From NCBI GenBank assembly GCA_964463655.1, contig CAYXDG010000005.1, positions 1-64,000 on the forward strand: a DNA stretch of 64,000 bases, read 5' to 3'. This DNA comes from Halothece sp964463655 (GTDB lineage: Bacteria > Cyanobacteriota > Cyanobacteriia > Cyanobacteriales > Rubidibacteraceae). The notes under the pieces were generated by a model. That model was given only the letters and a program-made list of their open reading frames with translations. It was not told the origin of the DNA and made no database searches. Positions 25,954 to 33,977 of this stretch are shown piece after piece. The position numbers and the translations under genes were made by a program. Within the stretch, counting starts at the first letter, position 1. Each line of letters opens with the position of its first letter.

Positions 25954-26346
25954 GTGGTTAGTCCGAACACCAATCAACCCAAATCTTCTCAATCAAAAGC
26001 GATCGCAAACAGTACACAATCTTCGACTCTTGCGGATATTCTCGAACGAGTTTTAGATAAAGGGATTGTCATCGCGGGAGATATTAGCGTCTCTGTGGGG
26101 TCAACTGAACTTTTAACCATTCGCATTCGACTGTTAATTTCCTCTGTGGATAAAGCCAAAGAAATTGGGATTAACTGGTGGGAAAGCGATCCCTATCTTT
26201 CCAGTCAGGCTAACACTTTAAGACAAGAAAATCAAGCCTTACAATCTCGATTAGAAAACATGGAAGCAGAGTTACGTCGTTTAAGGGGAGAAACAGATCT
26301 CGAACAATCCTTTCTTCAACAATCAGAAGAGGAGACTCAATCATGA
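25954..26346 (+). CDS. gvpJ: Gas vesicle minor protein GvpJ
   Basis: The 130-residue protein has a GvpA-family core at about residues 25-80 (LADILERVLDKGIVIAGDIS, then STELLTIRIRLLISSVDKA). A helical, coiled-coil tail follows (LRQENQALQSRLENMEAEL). GvpJ is proposed to nucleate or cap vesicle ends. The start is GTG 25954 without an obvious ribosome site, so an internal start is possible. Its stop overlaps the ATG of the next ORF (ATGA), implying coupled translation. Confidence 0.92.
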   Translation: MVSPNTNQPKSSQSKAIANSTQSSTLADILERVLDKGIVIAGDISVSVGSTELLTIRIRLLISSVDKAKEIGINWWESDPYLSSQANTLRQENQALQSRLENMEAELRRLRGETDLEQSFLQQSEEETQS

Positions 26347-26627
26347 CTCCACCACGCACGGTTAAGGACATTCCGACAAGTAGAAACATTCCTCAGAGTG
26401 GCTATCTTTGCTCTTTAAATCGCTTGGGAAATCGTCAACAGGTGTCTTTATCCAAAGCGCCGAATAGTAGTCGAGAAACGCAGCGATCGCCCCTTACCGT
26501 CCATGATAACTTAACTGCGCCAACTTATCGCCATTTCTTTAAGCTAAAGATAGTTCCGAAAGCAGTGCGGTTACAGGTCACTCAACTCAAACGAATTGGA
26601 ATTTTTGCATCAGGAAGAAAACAATGA
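26343..26627 (+). CDS. Small basic protein between gvpJ and gvpK (gvpX position)
   Basis: The 94-residue, Arg/Ser-rich protein has no GvpA core. It opens with a flexible half (MTPPRTVKDIPTSRNIPQSG) and ends with a basic amphipathic stretch (HFFKLKIVPKAVRLQVTQLK). It overlaps gvpJ by four bases (ATGA) and the following 47-codon ORF by four bases (ATGA), so it is read as part of the cluster. Published Microcystis clusters place a gene called gvpX between gvpJ and gvpK; position is similar, but I cannot check sequence identity. Its function is unknown. Confidence 0.65.
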   Translation: MTPPRTVKDIPTSRNIPQSGYLCSLNRLGNRQQVSLSKAPNSSRETQRSPLTVHDNLTAPTYRHFFKLKIVPKAVRLQVTQLKRIGIFASGRKQ

Positions 26628-26767
26628 GTCAAGCAAAAACCTATATTTCTTCAGAAAAATATCGCCAAATGTTGGTTCGAGATGGTGATCGTCGCTTTCA
26701 AGAATGGCATACTAACTATTTACAATATCAGAAAAAGTATCAGAAAGAAATCTCTGGAAAAGATTAA
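26624..26767 (+). CDS. 47-residue gas vesicle cluster microprotein
   Basis: A short frame MSQAKTYISSEKYRQMLVRD, then GDRRFQEWHTNYLQYQKKYQ, ending KEISGKD, is highly charged and aromatic-rich. It begins by ATGA overlap with the preceding ORF and ends 53 bases before gvpK. The overlap chain gvpJ-ORF94-ORF47 argues that it is translated. No family is recognised. Confidence 0.55.
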   Translation: MSQAKTYISSEKYRQMLVRDGDRRFQEWHTNYLQYQKKYQKEISGKD

Positions 26768-26820
26768 GCTCCCCATTCTCAATTCTGTGGGAATAAAATA
26801 AAGAGGTGTCAAAAGTTTAA

Positions 26821-27291
26821 ATGTCAGAAGCGGAAAGCAATCTAGGTAACATTAGTCTTAATTCTAGTCGTGGTAAGTCAGATGTGGGGTTAGCGCCGTT
26901 ATTGTTGACAGTAACAGAATTAATTCGTCAGCTAATGGAAGCACAGGTCATTCGTCGCATGGACGCAGACTTATTAAGCGAAGAACAACTCGATCGTGCT
27001 GGGGAAAGTTTACAACGTTTAGAAGCTGAAATCATCCGTCTCTGTGAAATTTTTGACATTGACCCTGCTGATTTGAATATTGAGTTGGGAGAATTAGGAA
27101 CACTAATGCCAAGGGAAGGAAGCTATTATCCAGGAGAAACCTCTGATGACCCTTCAATTTTAGAACTGCTCGATCGCATTTTACACAAAGGAGTTGTCAT
27201 TGATGGTAATCTTGACCTTGGGATTGCACAACTCAATCTCATCCAAGCGAGACTTCATTTAGTATTAACCTCGCAACCCATTGACAATTAA
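26821..27291 (+). CDS. gvpK: Gas vesicle protein GvpK
   Basis: This is a 156-residue protein. Residues 20-95 are the GvpK core: VGLAPLLLTVTELIRQLMEA, then AEIIRLCEIFDIDPADLNIE and LGTLMPREGS. The C-terminal portion (about 110-150) reads ILELLDRILHKGVVIDGNLD and resembles the opening of the GvpA/GvpJ fold. GvpK is an essential minor vesicle protein of unclear exact job. Length is typical of cyanobacterial GvpK. The start ATG 26821 lies 53 bases past the 47-residue ORF. Confidence 0.95.
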   Translation: MSEAESNLGNISLNSSRGKSDVGLAPLLLTVTELIRQLMEAQVIRRMDADLLSEEQLDRAGESLQRLEAEIIRLCEIFDIDPADLNIELGELGTLMPREGSYYPGETSDDPSILELLDRILHKGVVIDGNLDLGIAQLNLIQARLHLVLTSQPIDN

Positions 27292-27299
27292 CAATTAAT

Positions 27300-27396
27300 A
27301 ATGTTGCGACTTCATGGCTCTTTGTCCCCCCTGTTTCCCATTGGGAGGTATTAAAGAGGGAGAACAAATAACAAATAACCAATAACAAATAACAAA
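27300..27396. repeat. Heptamer array and C/G-run element before gvpF
   Basis: A C7...GGGAGG element at about 27327-27348 is followed by four tandem heptamers at 27363-27390 (AACAAAT, AACAAAT, AACCAAT, AACAAAT). A partial fifth unit runs straight into the gvpF ATG at 27397, leaving no Shine-Dalgarno sequence. Confidence 0.7.
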
Positions 27397-28134
27397 ATGA
27401 GTGAAGGTTTTTATTTATATGGAATTTTTCCTCCGCCAGGACCGAAACAGATTCAAACTCAAGGCTTAGACAAACAACCAATTTTTTCTCATACCATAGA
27501 AGGCTTTACCTTTCTTTATTCGGAAGCGCAACAATCTCGCTATTTAGCCAGTCGTCGTAACTTAATTACTCATACCAAAATTTTAGAAGAAGCGATGGAA
27601 AAAGGCTTTCGGACGTTGCTTCCATTACAATTTGGTTTAGTGGTTTCCGACTGGGAAAGTGTTGTCCAAGATTTATTACAACATCAAGCAGAAACTCTCC
27701 AATTTCTCCTAGAAAGATTACAGGGAAAACGGGAAGTTAGTCTCAAAATTTATTGGGAAACTGATGTTGAATTAAATACTCTTTTAGCCGAAAACCCTTC
27801 CTTAAAATCCCAGCGAGACAGTTTAGAAGGGAAAACATTAAGCATGGATGAAGTTATCAGAATTGGACAGGCTTTAGAACAAGCAATGGAAGCCAGAAAG
27901 CAAGAAATTATTACCAGATTTGAAGAGGTTTTAATGCCGTTTGCAGAAGCAGTTAAGGAAAATGATGTTTTAACTGAAACCATGATTTATAATACCGCGT
28001 TTCTGATTCCTTGGGAGTCAGAAGTAGAATTTGATGAGAAAGTAGAAAGGATTGATGCTGAATTTGCGCCCCGTCTAAAGATTCGATATAATAATTTTAC
28101 ACCGCCTTACAATTTTGTGGAATTACGAGAATAA
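27397..28134 (+). CDS. gvpF: Gas vesicle protein GvpF/GvpL family
   Basis: The 245-residue protein begins MSEGFYLYGIFPPPGP, typical of GvpF/GvpL. It contains the family's middle block LLPLQFGLVVSDWESV and the C-terminal LKIRYNNFTPPYNFVELRE. GvpF binds GvpA and is thought to act as an assembly or nucleation chaperone. Only one F/L-type gene is seen in the cluster. Its leader is entirely heptamer repeat. Confidence 0.95.
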   Translation: MSEGFYLYGIFPPPGPKQIQTQGLDKQPIFSHTIEGFTFLYSEAQQSRYLASRRNLITHTKILEEAMEKGFRTLLPLQFGLVVSDWESVVQDLLQHQAETLQFLLERLQGKREVSLKIYWETDVELNTLLAENPSLKSQRDSLEGKTLSMDEVIRIGQALEQAMEARKQEIITRFEEVLMPFAEAVKENDVLTETMIYNTAFLIPWESEVEFDEKVERIDAEFAPRLKIRYNNFTPPYNFVELRE

Positions 28135-28149
28135 TTGATTCATTGAACT

Positions 28150-28177
28150 AAAGAACAAAGAACAGGGAACAAACAAA
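28150..28177. repeat. Heptamer tandem array before gvpG
   Basis: Four contiguous units (AAAGAAC, AAAGAAC, AGGGAAC, AAACAAA) fill the leader up to the gvpG ATG at 28179. The AGGGAAC unit could serve as a poor ribosome site. Confidence 0.65.
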
Positions 28178-28178
28178 A

Positions 28179-28421
28179 ATGGTTTTCAAGTTATTATTAT
28201 TTCCCATTACTGGCCCAATTGAGGGTGTTGCTTGGCTCGGTGAACAAATTTTAGAACGTGCTGAGCAAGAATTAGATGAGAAAGAAAACTTAAGTAAACG
28301 GCTTCTTAATCTACAATTAGCCCTCGATTTAGAGCAAATTTCTGAGGAAGAATACGAAGAACAAGAAGAGGAAATTTTGTTAGCAATGCAGGAAATGGAG
28401 GAGGAGGAAGAGAATCGATAA
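28179..28421 (+). CDS. gvpG: Gas vesicle protein GvpG
   Basis: The 80-residue protein has a hydrophobic N-terminus (MVFKLLLFPITGPIEGVAWL) and an extremely acidic coiled-coil tail (LEQISEEEYEEQEEEILLAM, then EMEEEEENR). GvpG is a small assembly factor usually next to GvpF. It is the last recognised gas vesicle gene here; gvpV and gvpW, known in some cyanobacteria, are not in this window. Confidence 0.93.
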   Translation: MVFKLLLFPITGPIEGVAWLGEQILERAEQELDEKENLSKRLLNLQLALDLEQISEEEYEEQEEEILLAMQEMEEEEENR

Positions 28422-28543
28422 TGAATCATTTTTTATTGGTTCATAGTTCATTTATCCCAAGCACAAAGAACAAATAACACTGAAACCAATTGGTTAGAAT
28501 CCAAATTGTCACATTTCTTAATGTTAAACGAATTTAAGTCATT

Positions 28544-28720
28544 TCAGCCGATCGCGCTTGACCAGTAACGTTTAATTTGATAGGCTTTTAAGGTATGGGT
28601 GATAGTTGTGTCTAAATTTTCAATCAATCCAGTTGAAAGCAAAGAAATGCATCAAAAGCTGACTTGATTGTCTCTTCAACTTAGCAAAGCATAGCACTAA
28701 CTTATTTGTTAGGGATTCTT
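28544..28720 (-). pseudogene. Possible decayed coding remnant downstream of gvpG
   Basis: On the minus strand two abutting frames read like one protein with a frameshift. The upstream one reads SLTNKLVLCFAKLKRQSSQL, ending HFFAFNWID at a TGA at 28622-28620. The downstream one reads LIENLDTTITHTLKAYQIKR, ending YWSSAIG at a TGA at 28546-28544. A broken transposase or similar gene is possible. The rest of the 28422-28819 gap shows no gene. Confidence 0.3.
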
Positions 28721-28819
28721 GACAGATTTGACAAAGATAAAATTTTGAGGTAATAACTTAGACTCCTCCCCCTGCTTCTCGAATTCCGTTAACGGATGTT
28801 CCCAATAAAAATAACAAAT

Positions 28820-29368
28820 TTAGAAAAAAGGACGAGCGAGATAGTAACTCGTAATGGTTTTTGAATCAAGCCTAACATCGCCACTATGAATCATTTTTTC
28901 TAACTCTTCTGGGCTGTAAAGTACAACTTCAATGTCTTCATCTTCATCTTGTTCTGGTGGGTTTTCTAACTTTTCTAAATCTGTAGCTAAAAACGCATAA
29001 ATATATTCATCAGAATACCCAGGCGCGAGAGGAAACTTTCCTAAATCTTGCCATGTATTCCCCCGATATCCCGTCTCTTCTTCTAGTTCTCGCTTGATGG
29101 TTTCTGCTGCTGCTTCATCTACTTCTAACGTCCCTGCGGGAAATTCTAACAATCGTTTTTTGACAGGAATTCGATATTGATCTACTAAAATTAATTTTCC
29201 GTCAGAAGTAAGGGGAACTGCTAATGCACCCCCTGGATGGCGAATACATTCCCATTCTCCTTCTACCCCATTGGGAAGACGTAAGCGACTAACTTCAAAA
29301 CTAAATTTACGTCCTGTATAATGAAGACGGCTGTTGAGAAATTGATGAGACAAATCGTTGCTTGACAT
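28820..29368 (-). CDS. NUDIX hydrolase (ADP-ribose pyrophosphatase-like)
   Basis: The 182-residue protein has a complete Nudix box (GTLEVDEAAAETIKRELEEE, then TGY) near residue 90-112. It has the ADP-ribose pyrophosphatase hallmark of a Pro well after the box (LGKFPLAPGYSDE). It probably cleaves ADP-ribose or related nucleoside diphosphates. It is 12 bases from folK on the same strand and may share its transcript. Confidence 0.9.
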   Translation of the reverse strand: MSSNDLSHQFLNSRLHYTGRKFSFEVSRLRLPNGVEGEWECIRHPGGALAVPLTSDGKLILVDQYRIPVKKRLLEFPAGTLEVDEAAAETIKRELEEETGYRGNTWQDLGKFPLAPGYSDEYIYAFLATDLEKLENPPEQDEDEDIEVVLYSPEELEKMIHSGDVRLDSKTITSYYLARPFF

Positions 29369-29379
29369 GATAGGAAAAC

Positions 29380-29874
29380 TTATAATTTTTGCAGGATACT
29401 AGAACAGTCTATCTTGTTTTTTAATTGCACGATCGCGCTGTTGGTAATCGGATCAACCCAATGGGGAACAATTTCGGCTAAAGGAACTAACACAAACGCC
29501 CGTTCTTTCATGCGAGGATGAGGAATTTGTAAGTTCGGCGTTTCTAAAATTAGATTGTCATATAAAATTAGATCAAGGTCAAGGGTTCGCGCTCCCCATC
29601 TTTCTTCCCGCACTCGCCCAAACTGTGTTTCAATCTTTAGTAAAATATTTAATAAATCTTCTGGGGTTAAGCTAGTAGTAAGCGCAACACAGCCATTAAT
29701 ATAATTCGGTTGTATCGGACCAATGGGAAGAGTTTCATACCAACTGGAAACTGATTCTATAGCGATTTCTGAAACGTTTTCTAACTGATTAATCGCTTGT
29801 TCTAAGGTTTGTCGGGAGTCTCCTAAATTACTTCCTAGGGCGATCGCACAGTTAACTTTTTCTGGCTGATTCAT
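29380..29874 (-). CDS. folK: HPPK, folate biosynthesis
   Basis: The 164-residue enzyme transfers pyrophosphate from ATP to 6-hydroxymethyl-dihydropterin. It has the signature RWGARTLDLDLILYDN (about 97-112) and IPHPRMKERAFVLVPLAEI. N-terminal IALGSNLGDSRQTL is typical. Full length. Start ATG 29874. Confidence 0.95.
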   Translation of the reverse strand: MNQPEKVNCAIALGSNLGDSRQTLEQAINQLENVSEIAIESVSSWYETLPIGPIQPNYINGCVALTTSLTPEDLLNILLKIETQFGRVREERWGARTLDLDLILYDNLILETPNLQIPHPRMKERAFVLVPLAEIVPHWVDPITNSAIVQLKNKIDCSSILQKL

Positions 29875-29974
29875 AGCTTATTCTCAGGACATACTCAGAA
29901 TAAAATGACACAATAGGGAATTAGATTGTCCTATTTAATTAAATTAATATAGATTACCTCAAGGGTAGGTATAA

Positions 29975-30006
29975 TCCCCCCTAACCCCCCTTAGAAAGGG
30001 GGGGGA
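29975..30006. repeat. C-run/G-run hairpin in a divergent spacer
   Basis: Two C6 runs precede TTAGAAA and a G8 run. C6TT..AAG6 can form an 8-bp stem. It lies between divergent genes, so it is not a terminator for either; it is treated as a dispersed repeat. Confidence 0.55.
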
Positions 30007-30084
30007 AAGAAAAGGGTAGCACAAGCGCAAACTTTTTTTCGATTTCATATAAATTTAGAATTACTAGACTGTTGTACATTATTA

Positions 30085-31209
30085 ATGATTTCTTTTATGT
30101 CTAAAAATCTTATTCTCATTGGTGGGGGTCATAGTCATGCCATTGTACTACAAAAATGGCATAGCCACCCTCTTTCTGATGTCCAATTAACGCTTCTCAG
30201 TGACACCGAAAATGCCCCCTATTCTGGAATGTTACCTGCTCATGTGGCGGGAATCTACACTTATGAAGAAACCCATATTAATTTACCCAATCTCACTCAA
30301 TTGGCTGAAGCTAAATTAGAGCGAGATCGCGCCATTGGTCTCGATCTTACCCAAAAACAAATCTTCTGTCGCAATCGTCCTCCCCTAACTTTTGATTATG
30401 TTTCCATGGACATTGGTTCCACTCCCGCCATCAGCAAGGTTCCAGGGGCGAAAGACTACGCCATCCCCGCCAAACCTGTTCCCATTTTCCTTCAAAACTG
30501 GTATCAATTTCTCGAACAAGTAGAAGCCAATCCCAATCAATCTAGAAATCTCGCGATCGTCGGTGGGGGTGCGGGTGGGGTAGAACTCGCTTTAAATATG
30601 CAGCAAAGACTACAAGCAATTAGTGATAATTTTACCATTCATTTATTCCAACGAGGGAAAGAATTATTACCTGAACAAGGAAAATGGGTACGCCAGCATC
30701 TTGCGAATTTACTCACAGAAAGAGGGGTTAAACTACATTTAGGAGAAACGGTAAGTAAAGTGTTTTCCAATCAGCTAATCTGTGAATCAGGGTTAATCCA
30801 AGCAACGGATATTATCTTTTGGGTAACCCAAGCAAGCGCCCCGCAATGGATAAAAGACAGTGGCTTAAACACCGATAAGAGAGGATTTATTTTAGTGAAT
30901 GAACGCCTACAATCACTGTCTCATCCCTTTGTTTTTGCTGCGGGAGACATTGCGACCATTCAAAACCATCCTCGTCCAAAAGCAGGGGTTTTCGCGGTGC
31001 GTCAGGGAAAACCTTTATTTCAAAATCTACAGCGCATGATTTTAGGCAAACCTTTAAGGTCATATCGTCCCCAAAAATATTATCTCAGTTTAATCGGAAC
31101 TGGGGACAAAAGCGCGATCGCGGCTTGGGGAAATTTAGGGTTTCATTCTCCTCTATTATGGCGTTGGAAAGATCGCATCGATCGGCAATTTATGGCACAA
31201 TTTTCTTGA
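30085..31209 (+). CDS. FAD/NAD-dependent oxidoreductase, SelD N-terminal-domain type
   Basis: The 374-residue protein has an FAD-binding GGGHSHAIVLQKW start and PYSGMLPAHVAG. A second dinucleotide motif AIVGGGAGGVELAL lies near residue 158-171, and VFAAGDIA near the end. This matches the family found fused to the N-terminus of selenophosphate synthase in cyanobacteria (TIGR03169); here it stands alone, as NDH-2-like enzymes do. No SelD domain follows. ATG 30085 or ATG 30097 is possible. The substrate is unknown. Confidence 0.8.
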   Translation: MISFMSKNLILIGGGHSHAIVLQKWHSHPLSDVQLTLLSDTENAPYSGMLPAHVAGIYTYEETHINLPNLTQLAEAKLERDRAIGLDLTQKQIFCRNRPPLTFDYVSMDIGSTPAISKVPGAKDYAIPAKPVPIFLQNWYQFLEQVEANPNQSRNLAIVGGGAGGVELALNMQQRLQAISDNFTIHLFQRGKELLPEQGKWVRQHLANLLTERGVKLHLGETVSKVFSNQLICESGLIQATDIIFWVTQASAPQWIKDSGLNTDKRGFILVNERLQSLSHPFVFAAGDIATIQNHPRPKAGVFAVRQGKPLFQNLQRMILGKPLRSYRPQKYYLSLIGTGDKSAIAAWGNLGFHSPLLWRWKDRIDRQFMAQFS

Positions 31210-31237
31210 TTAGTTCTTTGTTAATGATTAATTGCTT

Positions 31238-31562
31238 ATGGTCACTCAATCAACCCCAAAAGTTTATACGCCAACAGAATATCTAGAGTATGAGGAAAAA
31301 GCGGACATCCGCCATGAATATCTTAATGGAAAAATTGTATCAATGGCGGGGGAACTACCAACCATAATGAACGGGTAACAACCTTATGTGTATTACTGAA
31401 ACCGACTCTCAGACAACAGGGGAGACGATTCTAGGGTGAGAATGTAGAGAATGGCGTTTGAATATTTTGGACAAGCGAAGCGATGTTTTACGGTTGGACG
31501 CGATCGCGCTAGAATTTTCTTTAGAAGCCATTTATGAAGGGATCAACTTCACTGAGGATTAA
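31238..31562 (+). pseudogene. Broken Uma2-family (DUF820) nuclease gene
   Basis: The N-terminus is intact (MVTQSTPKVYTPTEYLEYEE, then IRHEYLNGKIVSMAG). The frame then shifts at a run of five G (31348-31352). Adding one G restores GGTTNHNERVTTLCVLLKPT up to a TAG at 31433-31435. Much of the middle is missing, and the C-terminus (EWRLNILDKRSDVLRLDAIA, then LEFSLEAIYEGINF) is in a third piece to TAA 31560-31562. Uma2 proteins are PD-(D/E)XK-like and very common in cyanobacteria. Confidence 0.85.
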
Positions 31563-31578
31563 AGCTAAGTCAGGTTGG

Positions 31579-32007
31579 TTAGTCTCGGATGACCAGCACA
31601 GGACAAGGTGCTTGACGCACTACTCTTTCCGCAACTGATCCGAGTGCAAAGCGGTTGAAACCTTTATGAGCATGAGAGGGAATGATAATCAATTGAATAT
31701 CATTTTTTTTAGCATAATCAATAATTTTCTTGGCTGGTTTGCCAATGACCACATTAAAGGGTGCTTTTTTATATTCGGGATCAGCATACCGTTTATAAAA
31801 GACTTTTTCCACATGACGACGGCGAGTATCATTATCTACAGTATGCCAAATAATTCCAGGATCGCCTGGATTAAGGGGACGTAAAACGTGCAAGATATGA
31901 ACTTTTCGGGGGTCTTCTACTTCTTTGATTGCTGCTTCAAGAGCCTGAAAACAGGATTCTGTAAAATCTATTGGCACTAAAACGCGATCGCGCTCAAATA
32001 AACTCAT
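31579..32007 (-). CDS. Universal stress protein, single domain
   Basis: The 142-residue UspA-type protein opens VLVPIDFTESCFQALEAA and ends with an ATP-binding-like G-x2-G-x9-G(S/T) region (IIIPSHAHKGFNRFALGSVA, then ERVVRQAPCPVLVI). The middle VVIGKPAKKIIDYAKK matches the domain. It is likely cytoplasmic and stress-linked; the specific ligand is unknown. A tandem-domain relative lies at 34.4 kb. Confidence 0.9.
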   Translation of the reverse strand: MSLFERDRVLVPIDFTESCFQALEAAIKEVEDPRKVHILHVLRPLNPGDPGIIWHTVDNDTRRRHVEKVFYKRYADPEYKKAPFNVVIGKPAKKIIDYAKKNDIQLIIIPSHAHKGFNRFALGSVAERVVRQAPCPVLVIRD

Positions 32008-32056
32008 AATAATTAATAACTAATATTTAATTTCCTTCTCTTCTAATTGTACCTTG

Positions 32057-33116
32057 TTAACTATTAATTGTTAGCTCTCCTAAATCAGCATGAGTCAAAT
32101 CTGCTCCTTCCAAAGCTGTCTGTTTGAGGTTAGCTCCCAGTAACTTAGCTTTGCGTAAATTTGCCCAAGATAAGTTAGCTGCTTCTAAATCAGCAATGAC
32201 TAAATTCGCCTCTTGTAAACAGCTATGACTTAGGTTTGCTCCCATCAAGTTGCATCCCCTGAGATCAAAATCGCTCAATTCCACCCCTGCTAGATCAATG
32301 TTCTGAAAGTTTCTTTCTCCCCTATGATACTGCATTAAAAACTCTCCCACTGGGGCAATAGAAATCTCTCTTAACGGAGGTTGACGATAAGTCAAACAAA
32401 AAGTATCGCCACTAGAAATCACGGCTTGTAATTCTTCATAAAATGGATATGATCCAACTCCACTTAAACTCACCCAAGCGCGAGTGCGAGTAATGGCTGT
32501 AAATAGCTGATTACGCAGATAAAGATCAGCTTCTGCTTTGGCAATTTGGTCTAAGCCAATAATATAAACCATATCCGCTTCTTGTCCTTTTGCGCGGTGA
32601 ATCCGAGAAATAGTTACCCCTCCTTCACACCAAAACTGATTGGGGTTACGTAGCGCAGAAGGGGTGGAAAATAGATTACAATCGGGGGAGCTAGGAAGAT
32701 AAATATCGATTCCTTGTTGATAGAGAAACTTGGCGGTTTGTGTTTCTAAGTGTTTGGCTTCCCTTAGATTCCCTAACACTTTGAAGCTAGGTTCGCGATA
32801 ACAATGATTTAAGAGAGAAAAGAGTTGATTTTCGGCTTGTTGGTAAGGGTTACCACTGGTGGTGTAGAAGTTTTGATATTGCCAAAGATGACCCGTGATT
32901 TGTTTAATTTGATCAAGGATGAGGGCTTTGACTTCTAACGAGCAACAAAATATCAGGTTCTTTGCGAAAATGACCCGTTTCTGAAAAAATCGGATAACGC
33001 CAATATCCCAAACAATTCCGTTGAGAAAAAGCGGTTTTGATGGCTGTCCACACCTGTTTTTCTGCCCTTGTTCCCCCTTACTTGAAAGGTTCAGTTGCGA
33101 TAAAGTGAGCCTTCAT
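32057..33116 (-). pseudogene. Remnant of a NERD/UvrD-type helicase with pentapeptide repeats
   Basis: The minus strand starts MKAHFIATEPFK (ATG 33116) and meets a TAA. It then reads a NERD-like nuclease start (EKQVWTAIKTAFSQRNCLGY, then FSETGHFRKEPDILL), shifts frame, and continues VKALILDQIKQITGHLWQYQ. The ATPase core with Walker A is absent. A 240-codon frame (32057-32779) keeps UvrD-like late motifs (VTISRIHRAKGQEADMVYII, then RNQLFTAITRTRAWVSLSG). It also keeps a C-terminal run of about 13 pentapeptide repeats (ANLSHSCLQEANLVIADLEA and similar). The gene is therefore broken at its 5' half and internally deleted. Expression of the 240-residue part alone cannot be excluded. Confidence 0.75.
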
Positions 33117-33185
33117 AATTAGCCATTAATGATTAATCATTTGATCAATGATTTAGGATCACTATAGTTAGAGGAAACATTATTT

Positions 33186-33977
33186 TTAGCCCACTTTCGG
33201 GACATGATCAATCTGAGCATACCCTGTAAAAATCAGGGTTTTTCCTTCGGTTTCTAGGCGGTTGATTCGCATTTTTACCCCATCGAGATCAAAGCGATCG
33301 AGGTCAATCATATTATTCAGGATTTCCCCGAGTACCCTGGTCAATTTTTCGCTGGTGGGGCGATGTTCTTGAGGAATATTTTCTACTTGAAACTCGATCG
33401 ATTTGAATAACAGTTTACGCCGTCTTTCGACTCCAAGAGTACAAACGAGACTAACGGGGACAATTCCCATTTTTCCTAGGTCAGCGTTAGCATCTAATTG
33501 GACTTGATTTTTAGAAAGTAGGGTTAAACCAATATCTGTAAAAGAGACTGGATCACCCCCTGAAAGTTCGGTTAAGGCGGGGGTTGTTAAATTCTCCAGG
33601 CGCTTTCTCACTAATTCCGCTTTGAAAGCGGTGTTGATGTCTTCTTCAAGGAGTTTGACTTGAGCGATCGCCTGTGTGGGATTTTTCAGCGCGATCGTCC
33701 CCTGCAAGGCTGAGCTAAAGTCGATCGCCACCGCATCGGTTTCAAACCACATTTCTTGAGTCCGAAATGCCTTGCGAATGACTAATCCTTTCCCATACAT
33801 ATTAAAGCTATCAATACTCCCTTGCAATAGCTTACTCGAAGGATGACACCGTACTTTCACATCTAAATCATCACAGCGCGTAAACAGGTGGCGAAGAGTA
33901 TTGGTTGCAACACGATTGAGAAGATTTTCTCCCCAATCACTCCCCTTATTTTTAGAATCAGCCAAGCCACCAATCAT
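33186..33977 (-). CDS. DUF2993 (LmeA-like) protein
   Basis: The 263-residue protein has the DUF2993 pattern: DLDVKVRCHPSSKLLQGSID, SFNMYGKGLVIRKAF, and repeated beta strands ending in the IDLDRFDLDGVKMRINRLE block. Family relatives bind phospholipid in the periplasm or membrane. No signal peptide is visible here, so a cytoplasmic or thylakoid-face location is possible. ATG 33977 follows a strong ribosome site (GGAGG on the minus strand). Confidence 0.8.
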   Translation of the reverse strand: MIGGLADSKNKGSDWGENLLNRVATNTLRHLFTRCDDLDVKVRCHPSSKLLQGSIDSFNMYGKGLVIRKAFRTQEMWFETDAVAIDFSSALQGTIALKNPTQAIAQVKLLEEDINTAFKAELVRKRLENLTTPALTELSGGDPVSFTDIGLTLLSKNQVQLDANADLGKMGIVPVSLVCTLGVERRRKLLFKSIEFQVENIPQEHRPTSEKLTRVLGEILNNMIDLDRFDLDGVKMRINRLETEGKTLIFTGYAQIDHVPKVG

